Shown piece by piece: positions 33,600-41,513 of a DNA stretch of 64,000 nucleotides. The stretch covers positions 4,340,001 to 4,404,000 of the forward strand of contig NZ_FOZL01000001.1 in the NCBI RefSeq assembly GCF_900114625.1, given 5' to 3'. Numbering within the stretch: position 1 is the stretch's first letter; the number at the start of each line of letters is the position of its first letter. The position numbers and the translations under genes were made by a program. The notes under the pieces were generated by a model, which had not been told where the DNA came from, made no database searches, and worked only from the letters and a program-made list of their open reading frames with translations. Source of the stretch: Granulicella pectinivorans. GTDB lineage: Bacteria > Acidobacteriota > Terriglobia > Terriglobales > Acidobacteriaceae.

Positions 33600-35003
33600 A
33601 TGTTCGTACCAGGCCATTTTCTCTTCGCTCCCACGCAGCGGATCCACTTCATCGGCATCGGCGGCATTGGCATGAGCGGTATCGCGGAGATACTGCTTAC
33701 CATGGGCTATACCGTCTCCGGATCGGACCTTCGCCGGTCACCCGCGACCGCTCGGCTGGAATCGCTGGGGGCCACGATCTTTGAAGGTCATCGCGCCGAA
33801 AACGCTTCGAACGCCGATGTTCTGGTCACCAGCTCCGCCGTTGCCAAGGACAACCCCGAGGTTCTCCAAGCGCACGCACGTAAGGTACCCGTCATCCAGC
33901 GTGCCGAGATGCTCGCTGAACTTATGCGCCTGAAGTACGGGATAGCGGTTGCAGGCATGCACGGCAAGACGACCACGACGTCCATGGTCGCGGCTGTCCT
34001 TGCGGGTGGCGACCTCGACCCTACCGTCGTCGTCGGGGGACGCGTTGATGCCCTTGGGTCGAACGCCCGGCTGGGAAGTTCGCAGTATCTGGTGGCCGAA
34101 GCCGACGAGAGCGACCGCTCATTCCTGAAACTCTTCCCCATCCTCGCGATTGTGACCAACCTCGACCGCGAACATATGGACTGTTATCGCGACATGGCCG
34201 ACGTTGAATCCGCCTTCGTTGAGTTCATGGACAAGGTGCCCTTTTACGGGGCCATCACGGCCTGCGTGGACAACGCGATGCTGCGGGCCATCCTGCCCCG
34301 TGTCCGACACCGCGTCCACACGTACGGGCTCAGCTCCGATGCCGACTTCCAGGTGAGTATGCTCCCCCGTTCCGAGAGCGCACACTCTACATTTCACGTC
34401 AATTATCACGGCCTCCTCATGGGACCGTTCAACCTTCACGTTCCAGGCCGTCACAACGTTCTCAACGCGACCGCCGCCATCGCCATCGGCATCCAACTTG
34501 GCCTCAGCCCGGAGAAGATTGCCAAGGGCCTCGCCTCCTTCCGAGGGGTCGACCGACGCTTCCAGACCAAGGGCACAGCCAACGGCGTGACGGTCGTCGA
34601 TGACTACGGGCACCACCCAACGGAGGTACTCGCCACACTGAGCGCTGCGAAGGACTGCGGTTACTCCGCGATCCACGTGCTCTTCCAGCCGCATCGTTAC
34701 ACCCGCACCCGCGATCTCTGGACGGAGTTCCTCACCGCCTTCGAAAACGCCGACACGGTAGAAATGGTGGACATCTATTCCGCAGGCGAAGCCCCGATCG
34801 CAGGCGTTACGGCTGCCGCGTTGGCCGCGGAGATGTCTCGCCGCAAAGACTCGGTTGAGTATGCGCCCACGATGGACGGGGCGGTGAAACGTCTAGCCCT
34901 GCGCGCCCAGCCAAATTCGCTCATCATCACACTGGGCGCAGGCACCGTCTCCCAGGCTGGCCCGTTGTTGCTCGCGGCCCTCAAAGCCCTTGACCCAGCA
35001 TGA
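33600..35003 (+). CDS. murC: UDP-N-acetylmuramate-L-alanine ligase
   Basis: This 467-aa cytoplasmic ligase has HFIGIGGIGMSGIAEILL at the N-terminus (UDP-binding loop), the ATP-binding MHGKTTTTSM at about 119-128, AEADESDRSF, NLDREHMDCY, and DDYGHHPTEV in the C-terminal domain. It adds L-alanine to UDP-MurNAc in peptidoglycan synthesis. Length is normal. It stands outside any division and cell-wall cluster; the next plus-strand feature is tRNA-Glu, 35 bp later. Confidence 0.96.
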   Translation: MFVPGHFLFAPTQRIHFIGIGGIGMSGIAEILLTMGYTVSGSDLRRSPATARLESLGATIFEGHRAENASNADVLVTSSAVAKDNPEVLQAHARKVPVIQRAEMLAELMRLKYGIAVAGMHGKTTTTSMVAAVLAGGDLDPTVVVGGRVDALGSNARLGSSQYLVAEADESDRSFLKLFPILAIVTNLDREHMDCYRDMADVESAFVEFMDKVPFYGAITACVDNAMLRAILPRVRHRVHTYGLSSDADFQVSMLPRSESAHSTFHVNYHGLLMGPFNLHVPGRHNVLNATAAIAIGIQLGLSPEKIAKGLASFRGVDRRFQTKGTANGVTVVDDYGHHPTEVLATLSAAKDCGYSAIHVLFQPHRYTRTRDLWTEFLTAFENADTVEMVDIYSAGEAPIAGVTAAALAAEMSRRKDSVEYAPTMDGAVKRLALRAQPNSLIITLGAGTVSQAGPLLLAALKALDPA

Positions 35004-35038
35004 AGCACCGAGTATTCTGAGTACTGCGGCAGAGTCGC

Positions 35039-35114
35039 GTCCCCGTCGTCCAGTGGCCTAGGACACCGCCCTTTCACGGCGGTAACACGGGTTCGAATCC
35101 CGTCGGGGACGCCA
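35039..35114 (+). tRNA. tRNA-Glu (anticodon TTC)
   Basis: A full cloverleaf is seen: acceptor arms 35039-35045 and 35104-35110, anticodon stem CCGCC/GGCGG around the loop CTTTCAC with anticodon TTC at 35073-35075, the T-arm GGTTCGAATCC, discriminator G at 35111 and an encoded CCA at 35112-35114. It follows murC and precedes an integrase remnant. Confidence 0.97.
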
Positions 35115-35203
35115 AATCGCTTCAATGACTTACCGCACACCCACCAAAAACATCGCCGTCCGATAATAAAACCCATTCTTCGGACCCTCCTCTTCTTCCT
35201 GGC

Positions 35204-35510
35204 TCAAACATCAGCCGGCAGACCCTGCTCTGTGCCGAACGTTTGATCCGTCACGGCTTGAGCATAGAGATTCAGGGTGATGCTGCTGTTGGCGTGGCGA
35301 AGAAGGTTTTGGACGGTCTTCACATCTTCCCATGCGACTTCAGGATCGCCGCTTAGGAATGACGGAACGTATGCCATCCGGCATTGCCTGTAACTCCAAG
35401 CGCCTTGAGGCCGGTTTGAGATATACGCGGAAGATCGAGAACAACCAGGAGGGCTTCTTTCAGCCGCTGGAGGGACTGCGAAGCCCCAATCATCGTCCCT
35501 GGATAGGCTG
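35204..35510 (-). pseudogene. Tyrosine recombinase (integrase) C-terminal remnant
   Basis: Two fragments in different frames read as the C-terminus of a phage-type integrase. One ends GVTGNAGWHTFRHS at a stop codon (TAA, 35353-35355); it holds the box-II HxxR pair. The other frame continues VKTVQNLLRHANSSITLNLY...QAVTDQ, with LRHA and the tyrosine region near the end. The pieces are joined by a stop and a frame change, and the N-terminal half is absent, so no active enzyme can be made. It lies 90 bp from tRNA-Glu, a common integration target. Confidence 0.82.
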
Positions 35511-35554
35511 GGCATCTGCAACTGTTAGAAACCTGTCAGTACGGACCGCTGGCT

Positions 35555-37618
35555 TCACCTGTAGGCTGGCATGCCAAGCTCTTGAGGAACAGGCAAAATC
35601 CTGGTCTGGGTAAAGTGAAGCTTCGCGTCGCGAAAGAGGTCGCTGCGCAGCATCCATAGCTGCATACTCATGTCGTAGTGGACCATCACGTTTTGCAACG
35701 CGTAGGAGCGGTTTTCCTTTTGCCACGCGTCCTGGTACATATCGCGGAGCTGCCCGTAGGTGGAGATGAGGTCCTGGTAAAAGTAGCTGATATGGAAGAG
35801 CGGTGCGCCCTTGGCCTTCGTCCCGTTGTTTTGTTCGACGGCTTGCCGGTAGGCAGTGAGTATCTCGTCGGCCATCTGGAACTTATAGGCCACAAAATCG
35901 ATGCGCCTGGCGGCAATTTCCATGGCATTCAGGGCGTCCGGTTCACGTAACGGAGCGGATACTTGCGCCTCGTGAATGAGCGTGATGGCGCGCTCGGCGT
36001 GCATGCGGATCGTGTGAGCCACGGGAAGGATCTTCGCTGAGTCAAGTCTTCCCTGCTCCGACCAAGGATCGGCCCAGAAAAGATCCGTCATCGCTCCATA
36101 CTTGAAGCCGGCTTTGCGGAACGCCATGCTGGCCTCGGTGAGTTCGAGTTGTGCCTGGTTCAGCTTGCCGCTGAAGTCTCCGTGGAAGACTTGTCCGAAG
36201 GACTGGTGGAAGACCGGGATGCTCGAGGAGCCTGGCTGCCAACCTGCGGCCGCCCCGAAGAGTACCCCATACCAATTGTTATTGAAGAGCCCTTCGTTAT
36301 CCTCATCGACGTTCCACATGGTGTTCAGTTCACCCGTGGCTCCGAGTCGCTGCCCATCGGAGACGAAGCCCTGAATGTTCCGCAACGCCTCATCGTTGTT
36401 GGGATAAATGCGGTTCCAGTTATTGATGCCAGGCGCAACCCAAGTCTCCATGCCGATGTCGGTGAAAGGACGAATCCACTTGTCGAACCCCTGGGGACGC
36501 GGGTCGTAGTCCCAAGCGACTGCGATCATGTCGCTGGGCAGCTTCTTCACCAGGTCCGGATGGGACATCGCAATATCGCCCCAGAAGAGCAGCTTCTTCT
36601 TCAGAGGCTGAAGCTGCGCGTGGATGCGCATGAGAAAGTCCATGTAGGTCTTGGGCTCACCCTGCTGCGCGACACGCTCCTTCGACTGGCCGAGGCCAAG
36701 TTCGTTGACCTCGTCTCCGCCGACATGAAGAAAGGGGCCGGGAAACATCGTCGCGATTTGCCGGAACCATTGATCGATGAGCTCGATGGAGCCTAGTGCC
36801 TGAGGAGCGAGAGCGCTGCCGTGCGGTGTTTCGGCCAGGCTCGAATACTGCTCGAACATGAGCGCGTGATGCAGATGGCCGAAGGCCTCCTGCTCGGGAA
36901 TGATGGTGACGTGGTACGGCTTCGCATAGGCAACCAGCGCTGCCACGTCGGCGGGCGTCATGGCTCCGTGGTACGGGGCGGGCAAGGGATTGCCAGGATA
37001 GGCGAGTGACACCTCGCAATAGGGCGAGTAGATGTTCGCCTTGAACTGGGCCAGGACTCGGATGATGTGCTGCTGAAAGGCAAGCGTCGAGATTGGGCCG
37101 CGAGAGAGATCGTGTGAAAGGCCGCGGTATTTCATCGCGGGCCAGTCGCGGAGGATAACAGCGTGAAGCATCGCGACGGAGTGATCGACGGTGATGAGTT
37201 GTGCCAGGGTTTGGGCACCATAGAAGATGCCGGCAGAGGTGGAGGCTATGTCGTACGTTGTATTGCCCTCGCTCACGATGGCGTATCCCTCATCGTGCAT
37301 GGCGGGAGTGAGTTCAATGTGATTGCGAGCAAGGATGGCGGCGGCAGAGCGAACTGTGACGCGCAGGAAAATAATGTGGACCGAAGGCCTGGCGGAAGGC
37401 TGTATGCCACGCTCTTTTAGCGTCCCGGCGAGATCGGCGGCGGCTGCCTTGTCTTCGGCGTCGCCGCCCGGCACGGAGATATTCAGTCCATGGGCCAGTG
37501 AGATGGAGCCGAGCGAGCGCACCTCGCGCGGGAGCGGGACGAGGGCGGGCTCCTGCGGGAAAGCGGTGGTGCCCAGGGTAAGAAAAAGCGCGGAGCGGAT
37601 GATGGCAGACAACTTCAA
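35555..37618 (-). CDS. Secreted GH20 beta-N-acetylhexosaminidase
   Basis: This 687-aa protein has a signal peptide (1 to about 21), a GH20b-like N-terminal domain, and the GH20 barrel with the catalytic pair D302-E303 in HVGGDEV. Other GH20-like features are KYRGLSHDLSRG and EAFGHLHH. A C-terminal helical extension of about 170 residues is unassigned. It would release GlcNAc or GalNAc from non-reducing ends. Start is TTG at 37618 with GGGAG 6 bp upstream. It is the last gene of the glycan locus, 21 bp after the MFS gene. Confidence 0.88.
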   Translation of the reverse strand: MKLSAIIRSALFLTLGTTAFPQEPALVPLPREVRSLGSISLAHGLNISVPGGDAEDKAAAADLAGTLKERGIQPSARPSVHIIFLRVTVRSAAAILARNHIELTPAMHDEGYAIVSEGNTTYDIASTSAGIFYGAQTLAQLITVDHSVAMLHAVILRDWPAMKYRGLSHDLSRGPISTLAFQQHIIRVLAQFKANIYSPYCEVSLAYPGNPLPAPYHGAMTPADVAALVAYAKPYHVTIIPEQEAFGHLHHALMFEQYSSLAETPHGSALAPQALGSIELIDQWFRQIATMFPGPFLHVGGDEVNELGLGQSKERVAQQGEPKTYMDFLMRIHAQLQPLKKKLLFWGDIAMSHPDLVKKLPSDMIAVAWDYDPRPQGFDKWIRPFTDIGMETWVAPGINNWNRIYPNNDEALRNIQGFVSDGQRLGATGELNTMWNVDEDNEGLFNNNWYGVLFGAAAGWQPGSSSIPVFHQSFGQVFHGDFSGKLNQAQLELTEASMAFRKAGFKYGAMTDLFWADPWSEQGRLDSAKILPVAHTIRMHAERAITLIHEAQVSAPLREPDALNAMEIAARRIDFVAYKFQMADEILTAYRQAVEQNNGTKAKGAPLFHISYFYQDLISTYGQLRDMYQDAWQKENRSYALQNVMVHYDMSMQLWMLRSDLFRDAKLHFTQTRILPVPQELGMPAYR

Positions 37619-37639
37619 GATGGTCTCCCTGCGTGTACG

Positions 37640-38956
37640 TCAGACAGATTTGAGTGCGGTGGAGGCCGAGCGTTGAGGCCGGATCAGCCACACCACAAGC
37701 AAAGCTCCGACAAACGGGACCAGCCCGCATACGATCATGATGGGGTCAAAGGCGTGTGTGCCGGATGTGCTGCGCGCATCGCTGAAATATCCGATGGCTT
37801 CGTAGCCGATGATTGTGCCGATGCCGGCTGCGGTGCCCGAGAGACCGCTGACCGTCGCAACCCCTCGGGGCTGATAGAGGTCCGGAGGCAAGACGTTTGC
37901 CATCACGGAGAAGGCTTGGTAGGAGAAGGTGGCGATGCCGAATAGTGCGGTCAGCACAAGCAGATTGGTTGCGAAGATCGTGGGGATAAGGAACAGGGTG
38001 CCGATGCCGCCCGCTACGACGATTGCCTTGCGAGCCGGCAAAAGAGGCCATCCACGCTGGATGAGCCAACCGGAGACCAGGCCGCCAACATAGCTTCCCG
38101 CATCGGCCGCGAGGAACGGAACCCATACAGCCAGCAGGCTGCTGCTCAGCGCAAAGCCTTTGCTCACGAGATAGATGGGGAACCAGTCGGTGATGAAGAA
38201 CCATACGGGATCAGTGAGAGCGCGTGCCGCGATGCATCCCCATGTCTCACGCAGAGCAAGCAATGACTTCAGCGAGACTGGTTCGTCCGCACTATCCGTT
38301 CCGGCGAGGCGTTTCTCTTCCTGGAGCATGGAGAGCTCTTCAGCGGAGATCATCGGATGCTGCTCAGGCTGGTGATAGAACCAGCGCCACACCAGAAGCC
38401 ACACCACTCCGAGCAAACCTGGAACTGCAAACGCAGCACGCCAGCCCCAGTGCCTGTAGATCCAGAAGATGAGGAACGGAGCGATAGCACCGCCGAGCGA
38501 AGAGCCACTATCGAAGAAGGCCGTTGCCAATCCACGCTCACGCGCGGGAAACCACTCGGAGACTGCCTTTGTTGCGGCCGGCCAGTTGCCCGATTCGCCC
38601 ACGCCCAGCAGACAGCGAAATCCGAGGAACGAGCTCAGCCCGCCGGCCAAGGGTGTCAGCATGGATGCTACCGAGTAGAGCGCTACGCTGATGGTTGCGC
38701 CCTTACGCGTGCCCACCCGGTCGAGCAGTCGCCCCCAGAAGACCTGGCCTACGGTGTATGTGACGCGAAAGCCGATGACGAGCTGCGCGTAATCGCGGTT
38801 ATCCCAGAGGAACATTTGCTTGAGGTTTGGCGCGAGCAAGGCGAGCGACTGCCGGTCGAGATAGTTGATCACCGTCGAGGCGAAGAGGAGCACACAGATC
38901 CACCAGCGAATGCTGCTGGTACGGCGTGGCGGAGCACTGTGCGACACGTCCATCAT
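37640..38956 (-). CDS. MFS transporter, anion:cation symporter (hexuronate-type)
   Basis: This 438-aa inner-membrane protein has about 12 helices. It has INYLDRQSL at the end of helix 1, the GRLLDRVGTRKG loop between helices 2 and 3, GVGESGNWPAATKAVSEWFP, and GSSLGGAIAP, all typical of the ACS family (hexuronate and other acid-sugar transporters such as ExuT). ATG at 38956 (double ATG, AGAGG site). In this locus it would import a uronic acid or small sugar acid made by the GH105 enzyme. The true substrate is unknown. Confidence 0.85.
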   Translation of the reverse strand: MMDVSHSAPPRRTSSIRWWICVLLFASTVINYLDRQSLALLAPNLKQMFLWDNRDYAQLVIGFRVTYTVGQVFWGRLLDRVGTRKGATISVALYSVASMLTPLAGGLSSFLGFRCLLGVGESGNWPAATKAVSEWFPARERGLATAFFDSGSSLGGAIAPFLIFWIYRHWGWRAAFAVPGLLGVVWLLVWRWFYHQPEQHPMISAEELSMLQEEKRLAGTDSADEPVSLKSLLALRETWGCIAARALTDPVWFFITDWFPIYLVSKGFALSSSLLAVWVPFLAADAGSYVGGLVSGWLIQRGWPLLPARKAIVVAGGIGTLFLIPTIFATNLLVLTALFGIATFSYQAFSVMANVLPPDLYQPRGVATVSGLSGTAAGIGTIIGYEAIGYFSDARSTSGTHAFDPIMIVCGLVPFVGALLVVWLIRPQRSASTALKSV

Positions 38957-38972
38957 CTTTTCCTCTTGATGA

Positions 38973-40238
38973 CTATTTCGCGATTTCCTGGAGAGAGCTG
39001 GTGTAGTACGCTCCACCGGCGGCGCCGGTGCTTATGTGCGATTCGATGAAGCCTACGATACGCTTGCGATTGGCTTCAGCCTCGGGAAAGTCCTGATCGG
39101 TCCAGAAGCGTCTGGTTTTGTTGAAGTAGCCGATGCGTGCGAGGAAGTTCGCTCCGAAGTGTTCGTCTTCTTCGATGGAATCGGCGTCGCCGGCGCCCTT
39201 GAAGGATCCATCGGGCTGCAGCGACTCGGTGAGGCACCAGTGCAACATGCTGGCGATCTCAGTCTTGGTCCGCTTCTGCTGTTCGGGCGTCATGGCGCTC
39301 CAGCTTGCACCCATGAGGACGATAACGTCCATGTTGTTGTGGTTGGTCTGCACTCCATGCTCATACCAACCCACCGGGTAGTCCACATCCTTCACCGCGA
39401 AGAGCGTCGTGGCCAGTTCGCGCTTCATCGGAACATCGTTGTTGAGGGACTGTACGATGTGGAAGGTGACGCTGAGGTCATCGGCCTGCTCGCGCTTGCC
39501 CTCATGGAGGTAGCTCTCTCCCCACCAGCCCGTCTTTTGGTTGCGATACTTGTGGAGCACCAGATCGAGAAGTGTGTTCTTCATGCCTGGTGCCCAGAGA
39601 TAGCCCGCCGGCTCGTCCGCCATGATGAGCCGGATAAGATCGACATACGCGAAGTTGAGCTCCTTGCGCTTGTCAATTCCGGTGTGCGCGACATCGGACT
39701 CGGTGATGGAATCGAAGTAGGCTTTCAGCTTCTCCGGCGAGTTCACGCGGTCGAGCACGCTGAAGCGGTATTTCGGCTGGATGCCGTTCGCCTTCTTCAT
39801 CTGTAACACATCATAGGAGGCATCGAGGCGCTCCCACCAGATGGTGAAGCATCCACCCCATGTGCCGTCCTGCGGGCTCTCTTCCTCGGCGTGCGTCTCG
39901 AGCTCCGGATGTAGCAGGCTTTCTTTCAGGCTTTCCAGATGCTGATCGATCGCCGGGAAGTCTGCGGTATAGCCCATCAGGAAACGCGTCTCAATCATGA
40001 TGTCATGGGAGCATTCAACCTTCTTTCCAGCCGCTTCACGCGCGGTGATCTCCGCCGCCATCGGTTTGAGCAGCTTCCTGCGCTGCGTCATGAGCTCACG
40101 ATAGTGCGGATCGAAGCGCACCATGTCCGCGCGGATCTTGGCATCGTGATCGAGATCGGCGATCGGAGTTTGTGCGTGTCCAGCGCCCGCGAGCGTAAGG
40201 ATGGTAAGGAATATCAGCAGTGATTGTTTCTTCAGCAT
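38973..40238 (-). CDS. Secreted protein of unknown function in glycan locus
   Basis: This 421-aa protein has a signal peptide (1 to about 22, ending GHA-Q) and is otherwise almost entirely alpha-helical, with no recognised domain. Aromatic and histidine-rich stretches stand out: GTWGGCFTIWWERLD, KTGWWGESYLHEGK, GWYEHGVQTNHNNMDV, and DSIEEDEHFGANFLARIGYF. Such helix pairs with clustered Trp/His/Asn/Glu recall alpha/alpha-toroid sugar enzymes (polysaccharide lyases, GH88/105-like), but I see no family signature. It sits between the hexuronate-type transporter and the GH105 hydrolase, so a role in polymer breakdown is likely. ATG at 40238 with AGGAG. Confidence 0.8.
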   Translation of the reverse strand: MLKKQSLLIFLTILTLAGAGHAQTPIADLDHDAKIRADMVRFDPHYRELMTQRRKLLKPMAAEITAREAAGKKVECSHDIMIETRFLMGYTADFPAIDQHLESLKESLLHPELETHAEEESPQDGTWGGCFTIWWERLDASYDVLQMKKANGIQPKYRFSVLDRVNSPEKLKAYFDSITESDVAHTGIDKRKELNFAYVDLIRLIMADEPAGYLWAPGMKNTLLDLVLHKYRNQKTGWWGESYLHEGKREQADDLSVTFHIVQSLNNDVPMKRELATTLFAVKDVDYPVGWYEHGVQTNHNNMDVIVLMGASWSAMTPEQQKRTKTEIASMLHWCLTESLQPDGSFKGAGDADSIEEDEHFGANFLARIGYFNKTRRFWTDQDFPEAEANRKRIVGFIESHISTGAAGGAYYTSSLQEIAK

Positions 40239-40268
40239 AATGCTCCTAGACCAGCTAAAAATTCCGAC

Positions 40269-41489
40269 TCAACGACTCGCATTCGTTCGGGCGCACGGCG
40301 TGTTCTTCATCTGCTCGCTCATCAGCATGAACGCGCCAATGCCATGCAGATCGTCCGTGTTGGCGGGACGCTTCAAATAGTAGGCAAGATCTCCAACCAC
40401 CGTTCCGGCGCAGATGGCCGTCACACTCACACGGCCTTCAGGATTGGCGATCAGCTTCGTCAGCATGCCGCGGTATCCCTTACAGGCGATCCCCGCGTAC
40501 TTCGGCTCGATATACCCACGCTCTACGCCCTTCGAGAGCATATAGATAAACATTGACGATGCCGAGGTTTCCAGCCAGTTACCGGGCTCATCCGCCTTGT
40601 CGACCACGTTGAACCAAAGCCCCGTATGCGGATCCTGGTAGCGCTCAAATGCCGCCGCTAGTTGACGCACAAGAGCCATTAGCTTGGGGCGGTCCGGATC
40701 GTTCTTGGGCATCGTCTCCAGAACCTCGACCAGCGCCACGCCATACCAACCGATGGAGCGCCCCCAGAAGAATGAGGAATGGTGGGTGACGGGCTGCGCC
40801 CAGGGCTCGGTGCCCAGCTCGTCATAAGCGTGGAAGAGCAAGCCGGTCTTTGGATCGTTGAGATGTGACGCATAGAGCAGCAACTGCTTCGAGGCTTCGC
40901 GATAGGCGTACTTCTGATCACCGAACATCTCTCCATACTGCACGAGGAAAGGCATCGACATGAACATGCCATCCAGCCATAGCTGGTGCGTATGCTCGAC
41001 GCCTGCCCCATGCCACAAGCCACCGTCCTTCGTGCGCGGATACGTATCGAAGCGACGCCGAATCGTCTGTGCCGCTATCCTATAGCGCTCCTCACCCGTA
41101 TCGCGATAGAGCGACAGCATGAGGATGCCTGGAAGCATATTGTCCAGGTCAACCAGTGGCTCGTCGATCTCTCCCTTCGCACTCACATGCGCGTCGGCCC
41201 ACCCCTGTACGTAGTGCAGATACCGGAGGTCGTGTGTTCTCTCGTAGACCTTCTCAATGGCATAAAGCGTAAGGGCGCGCGTGTAGTTCCACTTGCCCAG
41301 ACTCGCGAGCACCGGATGGGCCTTCATCGTCTGTTCGACAACACCCACGGATAGATCGTTGGGTAACGATCTATCCGCGTCGGCCACGGATGCCTGTTGA
41401 GCCACGGCTGCCGAAAACGCCCCTGACAAGACCAAAGGCAACAGCCAACGTCTGGCCACGGGGCGAAGATAGAAAATGGTGTGAGTCAT
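40269..41489 (-). CDS. GH105 unsaturated-uronyl hydrolase
   Basis: This 406-aa exported protein (signal peptide 1-30) has GH105/GH88 alpha6/alpha6-barrel features: WNYTRALTLYAIEKVYE, GGLWHGAGVEHTHQLWLDGMFM, where D173 matches the catalytic aspartate of YteR-type enzymes, then FFWGRSIGWYGVAL and NWLETSASSMFIYML. These enzymes hydrate the 4,5-unsaturated uronic acid left by polysaccharide lyases and release it as a keto sugar acid. ATG at 41489; a TTG at 41492 is less likely. It lies 24 bp after the TonB receptor. Confidence 0.9.
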   Translation of the reverse strand: MTHTIFYLRPVARRWLLPLVLSGAFSAAVAQQASVADADRSLPNDLSVGVVEQTMKAHPVLASLGKWNYTRALTLYAIEKVYERTHDLRYLHYVQGWADAHVSAKGEIDEPLVDLDNMLPGILMLSLYRDTGEERYRIAAQTIRRRFDTYPRTKDGGLWHGAGVEHTHQLWLDGMFMSMPFLVQYGEMFGDQKYAYREASKQLLLYASHLNDPKTGLLFHAYDELGTEPWAQPVTHHSSFFWGRSIGWYGVALVEVLETMPKNDPDRPKLMALVRQLAAAFERYQDPHTGLWFNVVDKADEPGNWLETSASSMFIYMLSKGVERGYIEPKYAGIACKGYRGMLTKLIANPEGRVSVTAICAGTVVGDLAYYLKRPANTDDLHGIGAFMLMSEQMKNTPCARTNASR

Positions 41490-41513
41490 CAACGTCAGTG
41501 CCGCCTGGTCTGG

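Noticed and set aside
35039..37600. Direct repeat of the tRNA-Glu 3' end marking an island
   Set aside because: No second copy of the tRNA end was found by eye within the window, so island borders cannot be set.
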